A stretch of DNA of 43,721 nucleotides from JBLIDK01 sp047632595 (GTDB lineage Bacteria; Bacteroidota; Bacteroidia; Sphingobacteriales; Sphingobacteriaceae): positions 1 through 43,721 of the forward strand of contig JBLIDK010000012.1 in NCBI GenBank assembly GCA_047632595.1. Reading direction: 5' to 3'. A program made the translations under genes and the position numbers. The notes beneath the pieces were generated by a model, which searched no databases, was not told where the DNA came from, and worked only from the letters and a program-made list of their open reading frames with translations. Positions 17,101-27,117 of the stretch are shown here, one piece after another. Numbering within the stretch: position 1 is the first letter of the stretch; each line of letters begins with the position of its first letter.

Positions 17101-17982
17101 ATGCTTTTATCACGAAAAACCCATCTTATTAGATTTACTATTTTAGTAGCTTTTCTGATTGTTTGTAACCTAACAAATGTAAGGAGTCAGAACAATTGCT
17201 ACGATGGGAGTGCATCCAGTTCGGCTGACACAATTTGTTTGGGAGATTCTGTTGTTTTAAGAATAACTGAAGTAAATAAATCTGCTAATATTCAGTGGCA
17301 AAACCTTAAGAACAACACCTGGCAAAATATTGAAGTCCAAGGTTCAACGGATAGCATATTTACTTACTATGCTGATTCTTCATCGGAAGTTAGGTCAAGA
17401 ATTATTTGTGCTAGCGATACTTTTTTTTCTGATACATTTAGTATTATTGTTTGCTACAAACCAGTTGCTTGGTACTATTATGAGTCAGATGATAAGTTCG
17501 TAGAATTATTTGGAATTGATAGTAATAAAGTAGTTGTCTGGGATTGGGATTTTTCAAGATCTGATTTGTCAAGTGAACAAAACACAAGTTTTACTGCTGA
17601 TTTTTATGGTACCTCTTATAATATATCCTTACGAGTTGCAAATCAATGTGGTGAGGATCAACTTGTGTGGCCTATAACTGTAGATTCTAATAAAAGGAAA
17701 GGTGGACCAGGAATTGAAACAAGAGTTGAACTCAATCAACCTAAAGCAGTTAAAGTTTATCCGAACCCAGTTATAGATTTTTTGACAATAGAAGGGGTTG
17801 GAACAAATTACCCAATTCAATATTTTATTGAGAATCTAGTAGGTCAACTAGTTCAGCATGGAGTTTTGTATTCAACTTCCACAATTAATTTAGCAAGCAG
17901 AATGGATGGAATTTATTTTATTAGTTTGATTGATCCATTGGGAAACAGCTCTTTTTCTAAAGTGCTAAAGACTAATAGATAG
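17101..17982 (+). CDS. Secreted protein with type IX secretion C-terminal sorting domain
   Basis: 293 residues. N-terminal signal peptide (ILVAFLIVCNLTNVRSQ). The middle has two beta-rich segments: one with Ig-like spacing (ADTICLGDSVVLRI ... IQWQNL) and one that resembles a PKD domain (VVVWDWDFS ... YNISLRVANQCG). The end is a T9SS type A sorting domain: VKVYPNPVIDFLTIEG, then IENLVGQLVQHG and MDGIYFISLIDPLGNSSFSKVL. It is predicted to be exported by Sec, moved through the outer membrane by T9SS and attached to or released at the surface. No enzymatic domain is visible. It stands alone: 140 bases after the oxidase cluster and 233 before acn. Confidence 0.88.
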   Translation: MLLSRKTHLIRFTILVAFLIVCNLTNVRSQNNCYDGSASSSADTICLGDSVVLRITEVNKSANIQWQNLKNNTWQNIEVQGSTDSIFTYYADSSSEVRSRIICASDTFFSDTFSIIVCYKPVAWYYYESDDKFVELFGIDSNKVVVWDWDFSRSDLSSEQNTSFTADFYGTSYNISLRVANQCGEDQLVWPITVDSNKRKGGPGIETRVELNQPKAVKVYPNPVIDFLTIEGVGTNYPIQYFIENLVGQLVQHGVLYSTSTINLASRMDGIYFISLIDPLGNSSFSKVLKTNR

Positions 17983-18154
17983 TTGTTCTAAGCAATGCAA
18001 ATCAACTATTTGTTTGAGAATTATGAAAGTATTAGAACTCTAAAAGTATTTATTAAGACCTATATTCCGATTAGATATTCATTCTGAAAATATTTTATCC
18101 TTACTTCGAACAATTCTAAACTACAATTAGTTTATATTTAAAGGCACTTTCACA

Positions 18155-18184
18155 TTGTGAATTGCGCTGAGAATCTTAATTTCG
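18155..18184 (+). promoter_or_regulatory. candidate promoter of aconitase gene
   Basis: TTG at 18155-18157, 19 bases, then TAATTTCG at 18177-18184, one mismatch from TAnnTTTG. It lies 31 bases before the ATG of acn. Confidence 0.45.
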
Positions 18185-18215
18185 CATCTCTGTTAAACTC
18201 AGAAAAAACTACCAT

Positions 18216-20480
18216 ATGGCATTTGATATAAATATGATTAAAACGGCTTACACAGGATTAGCCGCAAAAATTGAAAAAGCAAGAGGCGTTCTTAACCGTC
18301 CATTAACACTTACAGAAAAGATTTTATACTCACATCTTCACGAATCACAAGAAATAAAAGAGTTTGGTCGTGGTAAAGATTATGTGAATTTTGCACCAGA
18401 TAGGGTAGCAATGCAGGATGCAACTGCTCAAATGGCCTTGCTGCAATTTATGCAAGCAGGTAAGAAAAAAGCAGCGGTTCCTTCTACGGTTCATTGCGAT
18501 CACCTTATTCAAGCGCAAGTTGGAGCGAAAGAAGATTTAAAGAATGCAATTAACAACAGTTCTGAAGTATTTGACTTCTTAGCTACAGTTTCAAATAAAT
18601 ATGGAATCGGATTCTGGAAACCAGGTGCTGGAATTATTCACCAAGTGGTACTAGAAAATTACGCATTTCCAGGTGGAATGATGATTGGTACTGATTCTCA
18701 CACAGTAAATGCTGGTGGTTTAGGTATGGTTGCTGTTGGAGTTGGTGGTGCCGATGCAGTTGATGTAATGGCTGGAATGCCTTGGGAACTTAAATTTCCA
18801 AAATTAATTGGAATTAAACTTACTGGTAAACTAAGCGGTTGGGCATCTTCAAAAGATGTTATTCTTAAAGTTGCTGGTATCTTAACTGTAAAAGGTGGTA
18901 CTGGATGTATTGTTGAATATTTCGGAGAAGGTGCTGATTCATTAAGCTGTACTGGTAAAGGAACTATCTGCAACATGGGTGCTGAAATTGGAGCAACAAC
19001 TTCAACTTTTGGTTACGATAATAAAATGGGTGACTACTTACGTGGTACCGAGCGTGCAGATATTGCAGACTTAGCAGATTCTGTTGCTGAACATCTTAAA
19101 GGAGATCCTGAAGTATATGCTGATCCTAAAAAATATTTTGATGAAGTAATTGAAATTAATCTTGATGAATTAGAGCCCTATGTAAACGGTCCTTTTACTC
19201 CAGATTTAGCAACACCTATCTCTGAATTCGCGAAAGCAGTAAAGGAGAACAACTGGCCAGCTAAATTAGAAGTTGGTTTAATAGGTTCTTGTACAAACTC
19301 ATCGTACGAAGATATTTCTCGTTCTGCTTCTTTAGCACAACAAGCACTTGATAAAAATCTTAAAGTTAAATCTGAATTTACTATTACTCCAGGGTCTGAA
19401 ATGGTTCGATTTACAGTAGAAAGAGATGGGTTTTTAGATACGTTTGATAAAATTGGTGGAGTTGTACTTGCAAATGCATGTGGACCATGTATTGGTCAAT
19501 GGGCAAGACACACAGATGATCCTACTAGAAAGAACTCGATCATTACTTCTTTCAATAGAAACTTTGCAAAAAGAAATGATGGGAATCCAAATACACATTC
19601 ATTTGTAGCCTCTCCAGAGTTGGTAACAGCAATGGCAATTGCAGGAGATTTAACATTTAATCCCCTAACTGATTACTTGACCAACGAGAATGGTGAAAAA
19701 GTTAAATTGGATGAGCCTAAAGGATTGGAATTACCTACTAAAGGTTTTGCTGTAGAAGATGCAGGATACCAAGAGCCAGCAGAAGATGGAAGCGGAATAG
19801 AAATTACTGTTAACCCTACTTCAAAACGTTTACAATTATTAGAACCATTTAGCCCTTGGGAAGGTGGGAACATTACTGGAATTAAGCTTTTAATTAAAGC
19901 GCAAGGAAAATGTACTACAGATCATATTTCTATGGCTGGACCATGGTTACGTTTTAGAGGTCACTTAGATAATATTTCTGACAATACCTTAACAGGTGCT
20001 CAAAACGAGTTTAATGGTGAAACAGATAAAGTAAAGAGTCAAATTAATGGAGAGTACGGAACAGTTCCAGATACTCAACGTAAATATAAAGCAGCTGGAA
20101 TTCATACAATTGTAGTTGGAGATCACAACTACGGTGAAGGGTCTTCACGTGAGCATGCTGCAATGCAACCTCGTCATTTAGGAATTACTATCGTTTTGGT
20201 TAAATCATTTGCTAGAATTCATGAAACTAACCTTAAAAAACAAGGGTTGTTAGGATTGACTTTCTCTAATGAAGCTGACTATAACAAAATTCAAGAAGAC
20301 GATACGTTTGAAACGGTTAATTTGAATGAATTTAAGCCAGATCAACCTATTAAATTAAAAATTACTCATAAAGATGGTAGCGAAGATGTAATTGTTTGTA
20401 ACCAAAGCTATAACCAACAGCAAATTGATTGGTATAGAGCTGGTTCGGCGTTAAATATGATTCGTAAACAAAATAACTAG
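18216..20480 (+). CDS. acn: Aconitate hydratase (mitochondrial-type)
   Basis: 754 residues, the length of the mitochondrial-like aconitases found in Bacteroidota. It interconverts citrate and isocitrate in the TCA cycle. Seen: MMIGTDSHTVNAGGLG, the Fe-S cluster Cys in GLIGSCTNSSYED and ANACGPCIGQW (three Cys), SFNRNFAKRNDGNP, and the C-terminal swivel domain with TTDHISMAGPW and GDHNYGEGSSREHAAMQPR. It is a single-gene unit with its own promoter candidate and a strong terminator 22 bases after the stop. Confidence 0.97.
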   Translation: MAFDINMIKTAYTGLAAKIEKARGVLNRPLTLTEKILYSHLHESQEIKEFGRGKDYVNFAPDRVAMQDATAQMALLQFMQAGKKKAAVPSTVHCDHLIQAQVGAKEDLKNAINNSSEVFDFLATVSNKYGIGFWKPGAGIIHQVVLENYAFPGGMMIGTDSHTVNAGGLGMVAVGVGGADAVDVMAGMPWELKFPKLIGIKLTGKLSGWASSKDVILKVAGILTVKGGTGCIVEYFGEGADSLSCTGKGTICNMGAEIGATTSTFGYDNKMGDYLRGTERADIADLADSVAEHLKGDPEVYADPKKYFDEVIEINLDELEPYVNGPFTPDLATPISEFAKAVKENNWPAKLEVGLIGSCTNSSYEDISRSASLAQQALDKNLKVKSEFTITPGSEMVRFTVERDGFLDTFDKIGGVVLANACGPCIGQWARHTDDPTRKNSIITSFNRNFAKRNDGNPNTHSFVASPELVTAMAIAGDLTFNPLTDYLTNENGEKVKLDEPKGLELPTKGFAVEDAGYQEPAEDGSGIEITVNPTSKRLQLLEPFSPWEGGNITGIKLLIKAQGKCTTDHISMAGPWLRFRGHLDNISDNTLTGAQNEFNGETDKVKSQINGEYGTVPDTQRKYKAAGIHTIVVGDHNYGEGSSREHAAMQPRHLGITIVLVKSFARIHETNLKKQGLLGLTFSNEADYNKIQEDDTFETVNLNEFKPDQPIKLKITHKDGSEDVIVCNQSYNQQQIDWYRAGSALNMIRKQNN

Positions 20481-20502
20481 ATTAATAACGAGTCTAAAAA
20501 GT

Positions 20503-20541
20503 AAAAACCATCATCAGCTTGAGGCTGATGATGGTTTTTTT
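20503..20541 (+). terminator. intrinsic terminator of acn
   Basis: A perfect stem, 16 base pairs including the A/T flanks, between 20503-20518 and 20524-20539 with the 5-base loop TTGAG. The right arm ends in a run of seven T (20535-20541). The GC core is CCATCATCAGC/GCTGATGATGG. Confidence 0.92.
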
Positions 20542-20735
20542 GTGCCCTACTTCCTATGGCTGAACTATTGAAGAGGTATTTGTACTTGCACTAAATATGT
20601 GCTATTGAGCTCAATAATAATCTAAACTAACGAAACCTTGAATGAATTGCTAATTTACAAATGTTAATTAACGTACGTTTGACAGTGGTTTAGAGAAATG
20701 TTTTTGATTTACTTACCTTTTTGGAATGATAATTC
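20542..20735. other. non-coding gap between convergent acn and mfd
   Basis: Apart from the acn terminator I see no reading frame or RNA gene here. The gap separates two convergent transcripts. Confidence 0.6.
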
Positions 20736-23700
20736 TTACTTAATTACCTGTGGAACACTCTGAACCATCTTTTCCGTCATTTCAATAGCCGCATGCAAAT
20801 CAGATACTTTATTGATGGTTAAAGCAAGCTTGTTATTTTTCTCCTTTAACTGAGCATTCACACTTGGTAACTGAGTAAAACCAAGGATCCCTTGAAAAAT
20901 AGCCGACTCAAAATACTTTGAGGTAGGATTGGAAACAAAAACCATTCGCATCTTTCCACCCTTTACAGAGACTTTTTCAAAACCTAAGCTTTTTGCTCGC
21001 CATTGCAGCCTCACAACATCAAAAAGGTCTATGGTCTCATCAGGAATCGGTCCAAAACGGTCTTTTACTCTAATGGCAAACTCTTCTAATTGTTCCTCGC
21101 TTTCAAACTCAGCCAATTCCTTATACAAATTTAAACGCTCTACATTACTGCTCACATAATCACTCGGTATATGTACTGCAAAATCTGTCTCAATTTGGCA
21201 ATCACTTAAATAAGGTTTCTCTTTCTGATCCTTAAATAAGTCACCAAACTCTTCTTCTTTTAACTCATGAATGGCTTCATCCAATATTTTATGATACATC
21301 TCAAAGCCAATTTCAGCAATAAATCCACTTTGTTCTCCTCCTAATAAATTACCTGCTCCTCGAATATCTAAATCACGCATGGCAACATTAAAACCACTAC
21401 CTAAATCACTAAATTCTTCAATTGCAGTAAGTCTTCGGCGGGCTTCTGGGGTTAATGTTGATAAGGGTGGACTCAATAAATAACAAAAAGCCTTTCTGTT
21501 TGAGCGTCCAACTCGTCCTCTTAACTGATGCAAGTCACTTAAACCATGGTTTTGAGCCATATTAATAATAATGGTGTTGGCATTTGAGATGTCTAATCCT
21601 GATTCGACTATCGTAGTGCACACAAAAACATCGATATTACCGCTTACAAAGTCGAGCATTACTGCTTCCAATTCATGTCCTGCTAATTGTCCATGTCCAA
21701 TTCCAACTTTCGCATCTGGACAAAGTTTTTGAATCATATTGGCAATGGCTGCTATGTCTTTTACTCGGTTATGAATAAAATAAACCTGCCCTCCACGGTC
21801 TAGCTCATATAAAATAGACTCTTGAATTAACTGTTCATTAAAAACATGTAATTCGGTATTAACTGCTTGCCTATTTGGAGGGGCTGTATTAATAATACTC
21901 AAGTCACGAGCACCCATTAAGGAGAAATGCAAAGTTCTAGGAATTGGAGTCGCGGTTAATGTTAAAGTATCCACATTGGCCTTTAACGAACGCAATTTTT
22001 CTTTCGTTGCAACACCAAACTTCTGCTCTTCATCTACAATTAATAAGCCAATGTCTTTAAACTGAACATCCTTACTTACAATTCTGTGGGTGCCAATTAA
22101 AATATCAACTTCGTGATTTTTAACCTTAGCCAAAGTTTCCTTAATTTCTGCTGTGGTTCTGAATCTGCTCACATAATCGATATTTACTGGAAAGTCTTTT
22201 AATCTTTCTTTAAAAGTATTGTAATGTTGAAAAGCTAAAACAGTCGTAGGACACAATATTGCCACTTGCTTACTATCAGTTGCCGCTTTAAAAGCTGCTC
22301 GAATGGCTATTTCTGTCTTACCAAAACCTACATCACCACAAACTAGTCTGTCCATTGGGTGTGGACTCTCCATATCAGTTTTGAAGTCTTGAGTTGCAGT
22401 AATTTGATCAGGAGTATCTTCATAAATAAAGGAAGCCTCTAACTCCGTTTGCAAGTAAGTATCAGGTGAAAATCCAGTTCCATCTTGTGCCTTTCTTTTC
22501 GCGTAAAGCTTAATAAGGTCACGAGCAATGTCTTTCACCTTCTTTTTGGTCTTACTTTTAAGTTTAGCCCAAGTGTCACTACCTAATTTACTAAGTTTAG
22601 GCTCAGTTCCCTCTTTTCCAGTGTATTTGCTAACTCTTCCTAGGGCATTAATGTTTACAAATAGGATGTCGCTATCTCTATAAACAAGCTTAATGCTTTC
22701 TTGAACCTTTCCGTTAACTTCTAGTTTAGCTAAACCTGCAAATTTTCCAATTCCGTGATCAATATGGGTGACAAAATCACCTGGTTGAAGCTCACGAAGT
22801 TCTTTTAAACTAAGGGCCTTTGCCTTGTCGAATTGTTTTCGAACAGCATACTTATAAAAGCGGTCGAAAATTTGATGGTCGGTATAGCAAGCAATGTTTA
22901 AATCATGGTCAACAAAACCCTGAGAAATGGCTTGATAGATTGGAGAAAATGCAACTTTTTTATTTTTGACTTCCGAAGCACCTAAGTCTTTAAAAATAGA
23001 ATACAAACGCTCTACTTGTCTTGCACTAGAAGCAAAAATGCTGTTTTCGATTTTTAATTCTTGATTTTGCTGTAGGTTTTCAATTAACAGATTGAAATTC
23101 TTATTAAAAGAAGGTTGAGGTTTAGTGTTAAACTCAATGGTATGAGTTGGTTTTAAATGAACATGCTTACCAAATTCAACTACATTGAATTTTCTGATAC
23201 TTTCAAATATTCCATCATCTTTTTGGTAATAATTCTCCAAAGGAAGAACTACTTTACCCAAATCATCACTCGTTTCAAGCTCATAATGGCTTTTTCTAGC
23301 CTTTTTTAAACCAGATTCAATTGCTTCTTGAACAAATTCAAGTTCTTTAATCCATAAAGTTGAGTCTTTTGGAATAACGTCTAAAAAACTACAAGCATTG
23401 TTTTGCAACGATTCTTTAATATCAGGAAGAATGGAGAAGTTATTGACTTTTGCTAATGAAAGTTGTGTAAAAGCATCAAAAGTTCTGATGTTTTCAATTT
23501 CGTCACCAAGTAACTCAAGCCGATAAGGATTATCGTTTGAATAAGAGAAAATATCTACAATTCCACCTCTAACTGCATATTGTCCTGGTTCATAAACAAA
23601 ATCAACCAAATCAAACCCGTGTTCATTTAGAATTTCAGATAGAAAATCAAGATTGATTTCATCTTTTAAAGTAACATCAAACACGCTCGCATTTAAAGTG

Positions 23701-24110
23701 ACTGAATCAACAACACTTTCAGTTATTGCTTCAGGATAAGTTACAACTATTTGCCCTTTTTCTTCACTTTTATTTAGTTTGTATAGCGTGTCGGCGCGTT
23801 GTCGAGTGCTATTTTCATCAACAGTATGAAGATTGAATTCCTTTTTATAGCTTGAAGGAAAGAAAAGTATATTTTTATCGCTAAGATTCTGAATATCTGA
23901 GTGAAAGTAGCTTGCGGCCTCTTTAGTTTCGAGAACGATAATGAAGTTTTGTTTGTTAATTAGGTGGGTAGCAAGTGCTCTAAATGCTGCTGCGGAACCA
24001 ACTAGCGATTTAAGATGAACGTAATTTGGCCCTTTATCTTGAAGAATATCTGCAAGATTATTTATTTTATCATCGGCAACAAATTTGCCAATCAGCTCCT
24101 CTAAAGTCAT
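20736..24110 (-). CDS. mfd: Transcription-repair coupling factor
   Basis: 1124 residues, the family's usual length. It removes RNA polymerase stalled at DNA damage and recruits UvrA. Domains in order: a UvrB-like damage-recognition module (about 1-350, with GGIVDIFS), the RNA polymerase interaction domain (LQPGDFVTHIDHGIGKFAGL, about 440-500), the RecG-like motor with Walker A CGDVGFGKTEIAIRAAFKA, DEEQKFGV, LTATPIPRTLHFSL and QLRGRVGRSNRKAFCYLL, and the C-terminal TRCF autoinhibitory domain (about 960-1100). It lies 33 bases downstream of the FMN reductase gene on the same strand. A TACCTTTA box just upstream of the ATG (minus strand) could be a weak own promoter. Confidence 0.97.
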   Translation of the reverse strand: MTLEELIGKFVADDKINNLADILQDKGPNYVHLKSLVGSAAAFRALATHLINKQNFIIVLETKEAASYFHSDIQNLSDKNILFFPSSYKKEFNLHTVDENSTRQRADTLYKLNKSEEKGQIVVTYPEAITESVVDSVTLNASVFDVTLKDEINLDFLSEILNEHGFDLVDFVYEPGQYAVRGGIVDIFSYSNDNPYRLELLGDEIENIRTFDAFTQLSLAKVNNFSILPDIKESLQNNACSFLDVIPKDSTLWIKELEFVQEAIESGLKKARKSHYELETSDDLGKVVLPLENYYQKDDGIFESIRKFNVVEFGKHVHLKPTHTIEFNTKPQPSFNKNFNLLIENLQQNQELKIENSIFASSARQVERLYSIFKDLGASEVKNKKVAFSPIYQAISQGFVDHDLNIACYTDHQIFDRFYKYAVRKQFDKAKALSLKELRELQPGDFVTHIDHGIGKFAGLAKLEVNGKVQESIKLVYRDSDILFVNINALGRVSKYTGKEGTEPKLSKLGSDTWAKLKSKTKKKVKDIARDLIKLYAKRKAQDGTGFSPDTYLQTELEASFIYEDTPDQITATQDFKTDMESPHPMDRLVCGDVGFGKTEIAIRAAFKAATDSKQVAILCPTTVLAFQHYNTFKERLKDFPVNIDYVSRFRTTAEIKETLAKVKNHEVDILIGTHRIVSKDVQFKDIGLLIVDEEQKFGVATKEKLRSLKANVDTLTLTATPIPRTLHFSLMGARDLSIINTAPPNRQAVNTELHVFNEQLIQESILYELDRGGQVYFIHNRVKDIAAIANMIQKLCPDAKVGIGHGQLAGHELEAVMLDFVSGNIDVFVCTTIVESGLDISNANTIIINMAQNHGLSDLHQLRGRVGRSNRKAFCYLLSPPLSTLTPEARRRLTAIEEFSDLGSGFNVAMRDLDIRGAGNLLGGEQSGFIAEIGFEMYHKILDEAIHELKEEEFGDLFKDQKEKPYLSDCQIETDFAVHIPSDYVSSNVERLNLYKELAEFESEEQLEEFAIRVKDRFGPIPDETIDLFDVVRLQWRAKSLGFEKVSVKGGKMRMVFVSNPTSKYFESAIFQGILGFTQLPSVNAQLKEKNNKLALTINKVSDLHAAIEMTEKMVQSVPQVIK

Positions 24111-24143
24111 CGCTGTAAAGGTAAATCGGATAATTGGAACTAT

Positions 24144-24665
24144 CTAAAATTCTAGAAAAGAATCTATCTGTCTTTGAATATATTTTTCTGTTGAAGCAAT
24201 TAATATTTCACCAGTTTCTGAAAGTTCGCCATTTATATTTTGGATGTACATTTTATCAGGCATGATAGTAACACCCATGTAGTTCAAAATACCAGTAAGG
24301 TGACTAATACCCCTTAAGTTTCCATGTCGCCCACTGCTAATTCCTACCAAAGCGGCTTTTTTTCCTTTAAAAGATTGCGGAAAATCGCAGCCATCGATGA
24401 AAGTTTTCAAAATTCCAGGTATACTTCCATTGTATTCAGGCGCAATAAAAATTAGCTTTTCACATTTTGTAATTTTCTCTTGAATGGGTTTGAAAGTATC
24501 ACTACGTGAACCATACATGTCTGATTTTATGAATGAATCTGGCAATTGGTCTAACGAAATAACCTCAGCTACAGCGCCTTTCTTTTCTATTTCTTGTTTA
24601 TAAAAATTACAAACTGAAAGCGTTTTATTACTGGTTCTATTGGTTCCGGAAATTATTAAAATCAT
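24144..24665 (-). CDS. NADPH-dependent FMN reductase-like flavoprotein
   Basis: 173 residues, flavodoxin-like fold of the NADPH-dependent FMN reductase family: N-terminal ILIISGTNRTSNKTLS (phosphate-binding loop), then FIAPEYNGSIPGILKTFIDG, the characteristic PEYNGS motif, and ALVGISSGRHGNLRG. It probably reduces FMN or quinones with NADPH; the natural substrate cannot be told. It is divergent from parA across 143 bases and likely co-transcribed with mfd, although no functional link is evident. Confidence 0.88.
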   Translation of the reverse strand: MILIISGTNRTSNKTLSVCNFYKQEIEKKGAVAEVISLDQLPDSFIKSDMYGSRSDTFKPIQEKITKCEKLIFIAPEYNGSIPGILKTFIDGCDFPQSFKGKKAALVGISSGRHGNLRGISHLTGILNYMGVTIMPDKMYIQNINGELSETGEILIASTEKYIQRQIDSFLEF

Positions 24666-24808
24666 GTAATTAACATTTTATGCACAGTTTTTATCAAATT
24701 ATCAACACCGCTAATATAAGCAAGTGATATTAGTATCTTAGCGCCACACTAAGCGAGCTTAATTTTATTATTAATCATGGAGCCCTTGCAAAAGTACCAA
24801 ATTAAATT

Positions 24809-25600
24809 ATGAGCAGAATAATTGCAGTAGCAAATCAAAAGGGTGGAGTTGGTAAAACAACCACAGCAATCAATTTAGGAGCAAGTTTGGCAATATTAGA
24901 ACATCGGGTTTTATTAGTTGATGCAGACCCACAGGCTAACACTACTTCAGGTATTGGTTACGATCCTCGTGAAATTAAAAACAGTGTGTATGAATGCATT
25001 GTTGACCATCTTCCTATAAGTGATGCAATTATCAAAACTGATACGCCAAATTTGGATTTATTGCCGGCGCATATTGACTTAGTTGGTGCAGAAATTGAGA
25101 TGATAAATCTTGAAAATAGAGAACATAAAGTAAAAGCGGTATTAGAAACTGTTCGTGAAAATTACGATTATATTATAATCGACTGCTCTCCATCGTTGGG
25201 GTTAATAACTATTAACTCATTATCTGCTGCTGATTCAGTTATTATTCCAGTTCAATGCGAATATTTTGCATTAGAAGGATTGGGTAAATTATTGAACACT
25301 ATTAAAATTGTTCAAACTAGATTAAACCCAGATTTAGAAATTGAAGGAATTTTGCTTACTATGTACGACGTGCGTTTACGCTTGTCTAATCAAGTAGTGG
25401 AAGAAGTGAAAACCCATTTCCAAGATTTGGTTTTTGATACCATTATTCAAAGAAATACACGTTTAAGTGAAGCACCTAGTTTTGGTCTTGCAGCTATTAT
25501 GCATGACGCAACTTGTAAGGGAGCGGTTAACTATTTGAATCTTGCCAAAGAGATTGTTAAGAAATCAGAAGTTAGAAAAGAAGTAGAAGCAATTAACTAG
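24809..25600 (+). CDS. parA: Chromosome partition ATPase ParA/Soj
   Basis: 263 residues. Deviant Walker A KGGVGKTTTAINLG at 11-24, the A' motif VLLVDADPQANTTSG, and Walker B YIIIDCSPSLGL. It is a chromosomal Soj-type ParA without an N-terminal DNA-binding domain; it binds nucleoid DNA and positions ParB-parS complexes. The next gene is parB, one base after the stop. No promoter with a good -33 box is visible; TATCTTAG at about 24734 is a weak -7 candidate. Confidence 0.96.
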   Translation: MSRIIAVANQKGGVGKTTTAINLGASLAILEHRVLLVDADPQANTTSGIGYDPREIKNSVYECIVDHLPISDAIIKTDTPNLDLLPAHIDLVGAEIEMINLENREHKVKAVLETVRENYDYIIIDCSPSLGLITINSLSAADSVIIPVQCEYFALEGLGKLLNTIKIVQTRLNPDLEIEGILLTMYDVRLRLSNQVVEEVKTHFQDLVFDTIIQRNTRLSEAPSFGLAAIMHDATCKGAVNYLNLAKEIVKKSEVRKEVEAIN

Positions 25601-25601
25601 T

Positions 25602-26498
25602 ATGGCTGCAAAAAGACAAGCATTAGGAAAGGGTTTAAGTGCTCTTTTAAATGATAATGATGATGTGTCGGAAAAATCCTCACAAGAATTATCAAGAAGT
25701 AAATCTGTTGGATCTATCGCTGAAATTCCTGTAGTTTCAATCAAAACGAATCCTTATCAACCTCGTACTGAATTTGAAAAGGAACGTTTAGAAGAGCTTT
25801 CTGAATCAATCAAAGTTCAAGGTATAATACAACCTATTACGGTTCGTCGTTTTGGTGATAATCAATACCAACTAATTAGTGGTGAGCGAAGATTAAGAGC
25901 ATCTAAACTTGCTGGATTAGAAATGATTCCAGCTTATATTCGTGAGGCAAATGACCAACAAATGTTGGAAATGGCCTTGATTGAGAATATTCAGCGTGAA
26001 AATCTTAACTCAATTGAAGTTGCAATTAGTTTTAAACGTTTATTAGATGAATGCGATTTAAAACAAGAAGAATTAGGAGATAGAGTAGGGAAGAACCGTT
26101 CAACGGTTACAAATTATTTACGTCTTTTGAAACTTCCACCTGCAATACAAGCAGGAATTAAAGACGGAAGAATTGGCATGGGACACGCTAGAGCAATAAT
26201 TAGCGTTGAAGATGTAGATGTTCAGTTATACATTTATAATGAAACTATTACGAGAGAACTTTCTGTTCGTAAAGTTGAACAATTAGTTCGATCTATTGGA
26301 GAATCTAAAGTTAACACTCCTAAAAAAGATGGAGCTAAAGAGATATCTTTTGAAATAAGAAGAATTCAAGATGAGCTATCGTCAAAATTTGGCACAAAAG
26401 TGTCGGTTACAGAAGCAGGAAATGATAAAGGACAAATTGTTATCCCTTACTTATCAAATGAGGATCTTAGTCGCATTTTGGAGCTTCTTGACTGGTAA
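25602..26498 (+). CDS. parB: Chromosome partition protein ParB
   Basis: 298 residues. The N-terminal CTP-binding domain has NPYQPRTEFEKERLEELSES and the GERR box (ISGERRLRASKLAGL). Then come ALIENIQRENLNSIEVA, a helix-turn-helix (QEELGDRVGKNRSTVTNYLRLL) for parS binding, and a C-terminal dimerisation segment. No canonical parS palindrome was found in this window. Its last 41 bases overlap the next gene's start in another frame. Confidence 0.96.
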   Translation: MAAKRQALGKGLSALLNDNDDVSEKSSQELSRSKSVGSIAEIPVVSIKTNPYQPRTEFEKERLEELSESIKVQGIIQPITVRRFGDNQYQLISGERRLRASKLAGLEMIPAYIREANDQQMLEMALIENIQRENLNSIEVAISFKRLLDECDLKQEELGDRVGKNRSTVTNYLRLLKLPPAIQAGIKDGRIGMGHARAIISVEDVDVQLYIYNETITRELSVRKVEQLVRSIGESKVNTPKKDGAKEISFEIRRIQDELSSKFGTKVSVTEAGNDKGQIVIPYLSNEDLSRILELLDW

Positions 26499-27117
26499 AT
26501 TAACCTATATACTTCTTTTACTGTGCTTCACAGTCCCTGCAATTGCTCAAGACACTACTAAGGTAGACAGTTCGGTCGTTGTTGTTGATTCTCTTGTTAG
26601 AGTAGAACAAGTTAAAAAGGATGGAAAATCTAAAACAGAAAAGCCTACAATAGTTATAACCGACAAAGATCCTAAATCTTCAAAAACCTCTTTATTTATG
26701 TCGATGGCCTTGCCTGGTCTTGGACAGATTTATAATAAGGACATTTGGAAAGTTCCAATTATTTATGGAGGATTTGCGTTATTGATATACAACGCAAGTG
26801 AAAACAACAAAGGAATGAAGGAATTTAGTCAAATTTTGACCAATAGGGCGAGTGGAGATTCTACAGATCGATTTATTACTATTTACACCAACCAACAAAC
26901 GGCAGACATTAAGAATACGTTTAAGAATAATCGAGATTTGTCCATATTGGGCATCGTTGGAGTATACACTTTGAATATATTAGATGCCTTTGTAAGTGCT
27001 GAATTAGGAACTTTTGATATAAGTGACGACCTCAGTTTAAAAGTTCAACCATCATTTGTGCCAAGAACTCCGGTAACTTCTGGATTTACTGGCCTAACAT
27101 TAACACTAAATTTATGA
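26458..27117 (+). CDS. DUF5683 family protein
   Basis: 219 residues when begun at the ATG at 26458, which puts a good signal peptide (ILLLLCFTVPAIAQ) at the N-terminus. A longer frame from 26371 would place 29 residues from out-of-frame parB sequence before it and is rejected. After a low-complexity Ser/Val/Lys stretch there is the DUF5683 core, FMSMALPGLGQIYNKDIWKVPIIYGGF, with a membrane-spanning segment, and a second hydrophobic helix (LSILGIVGVYTLNILDAFV). The family is found in Bacteroidota between parB and dapB; its role is unknown. It overlaps parB by 41 bases and dapB by 4 (ATGA). Confidence 0.88.
   Translation: MRILVAFWSFLTGKLTYILLLLCFTVPAIAQDTTKVDSSVVVVDSLVRVEQVKKDGKSKTEKPTIVITDKDPKSSKTSLFMSMALPGLGQIYNKDIWKVPIIYGGFALLIYNASENNKGMKEFSQILTNRASGDSTDRFITIYTNQQTADIKNTFKNNRDLSILGIVGVYTLNILDAFVSAELGTFDISDDLSLKVQPSFVPRTPVTSGFTGLTLTLNL

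Noticed and set aside
18698..18976. Minus-strand open frame inside acn, and similar frames opposite other genes
   Set aside because: They lie wholly opposite well-supported genes, have no family features and no start signals.
24666..24808. parS or origin-like site between the FMN reductase gene and parA
   Set aside because: No TGTTTCACGTGAAACA-like palindrome or repeated DnaA boxes are seen here or elsewhere in the window.
26371..26457. Longer form of the DUF5683 protein starting at 26371
   Set aside because: The additional 29 residues come from the parB coding sequence in another frame and would bury the signal peptide.
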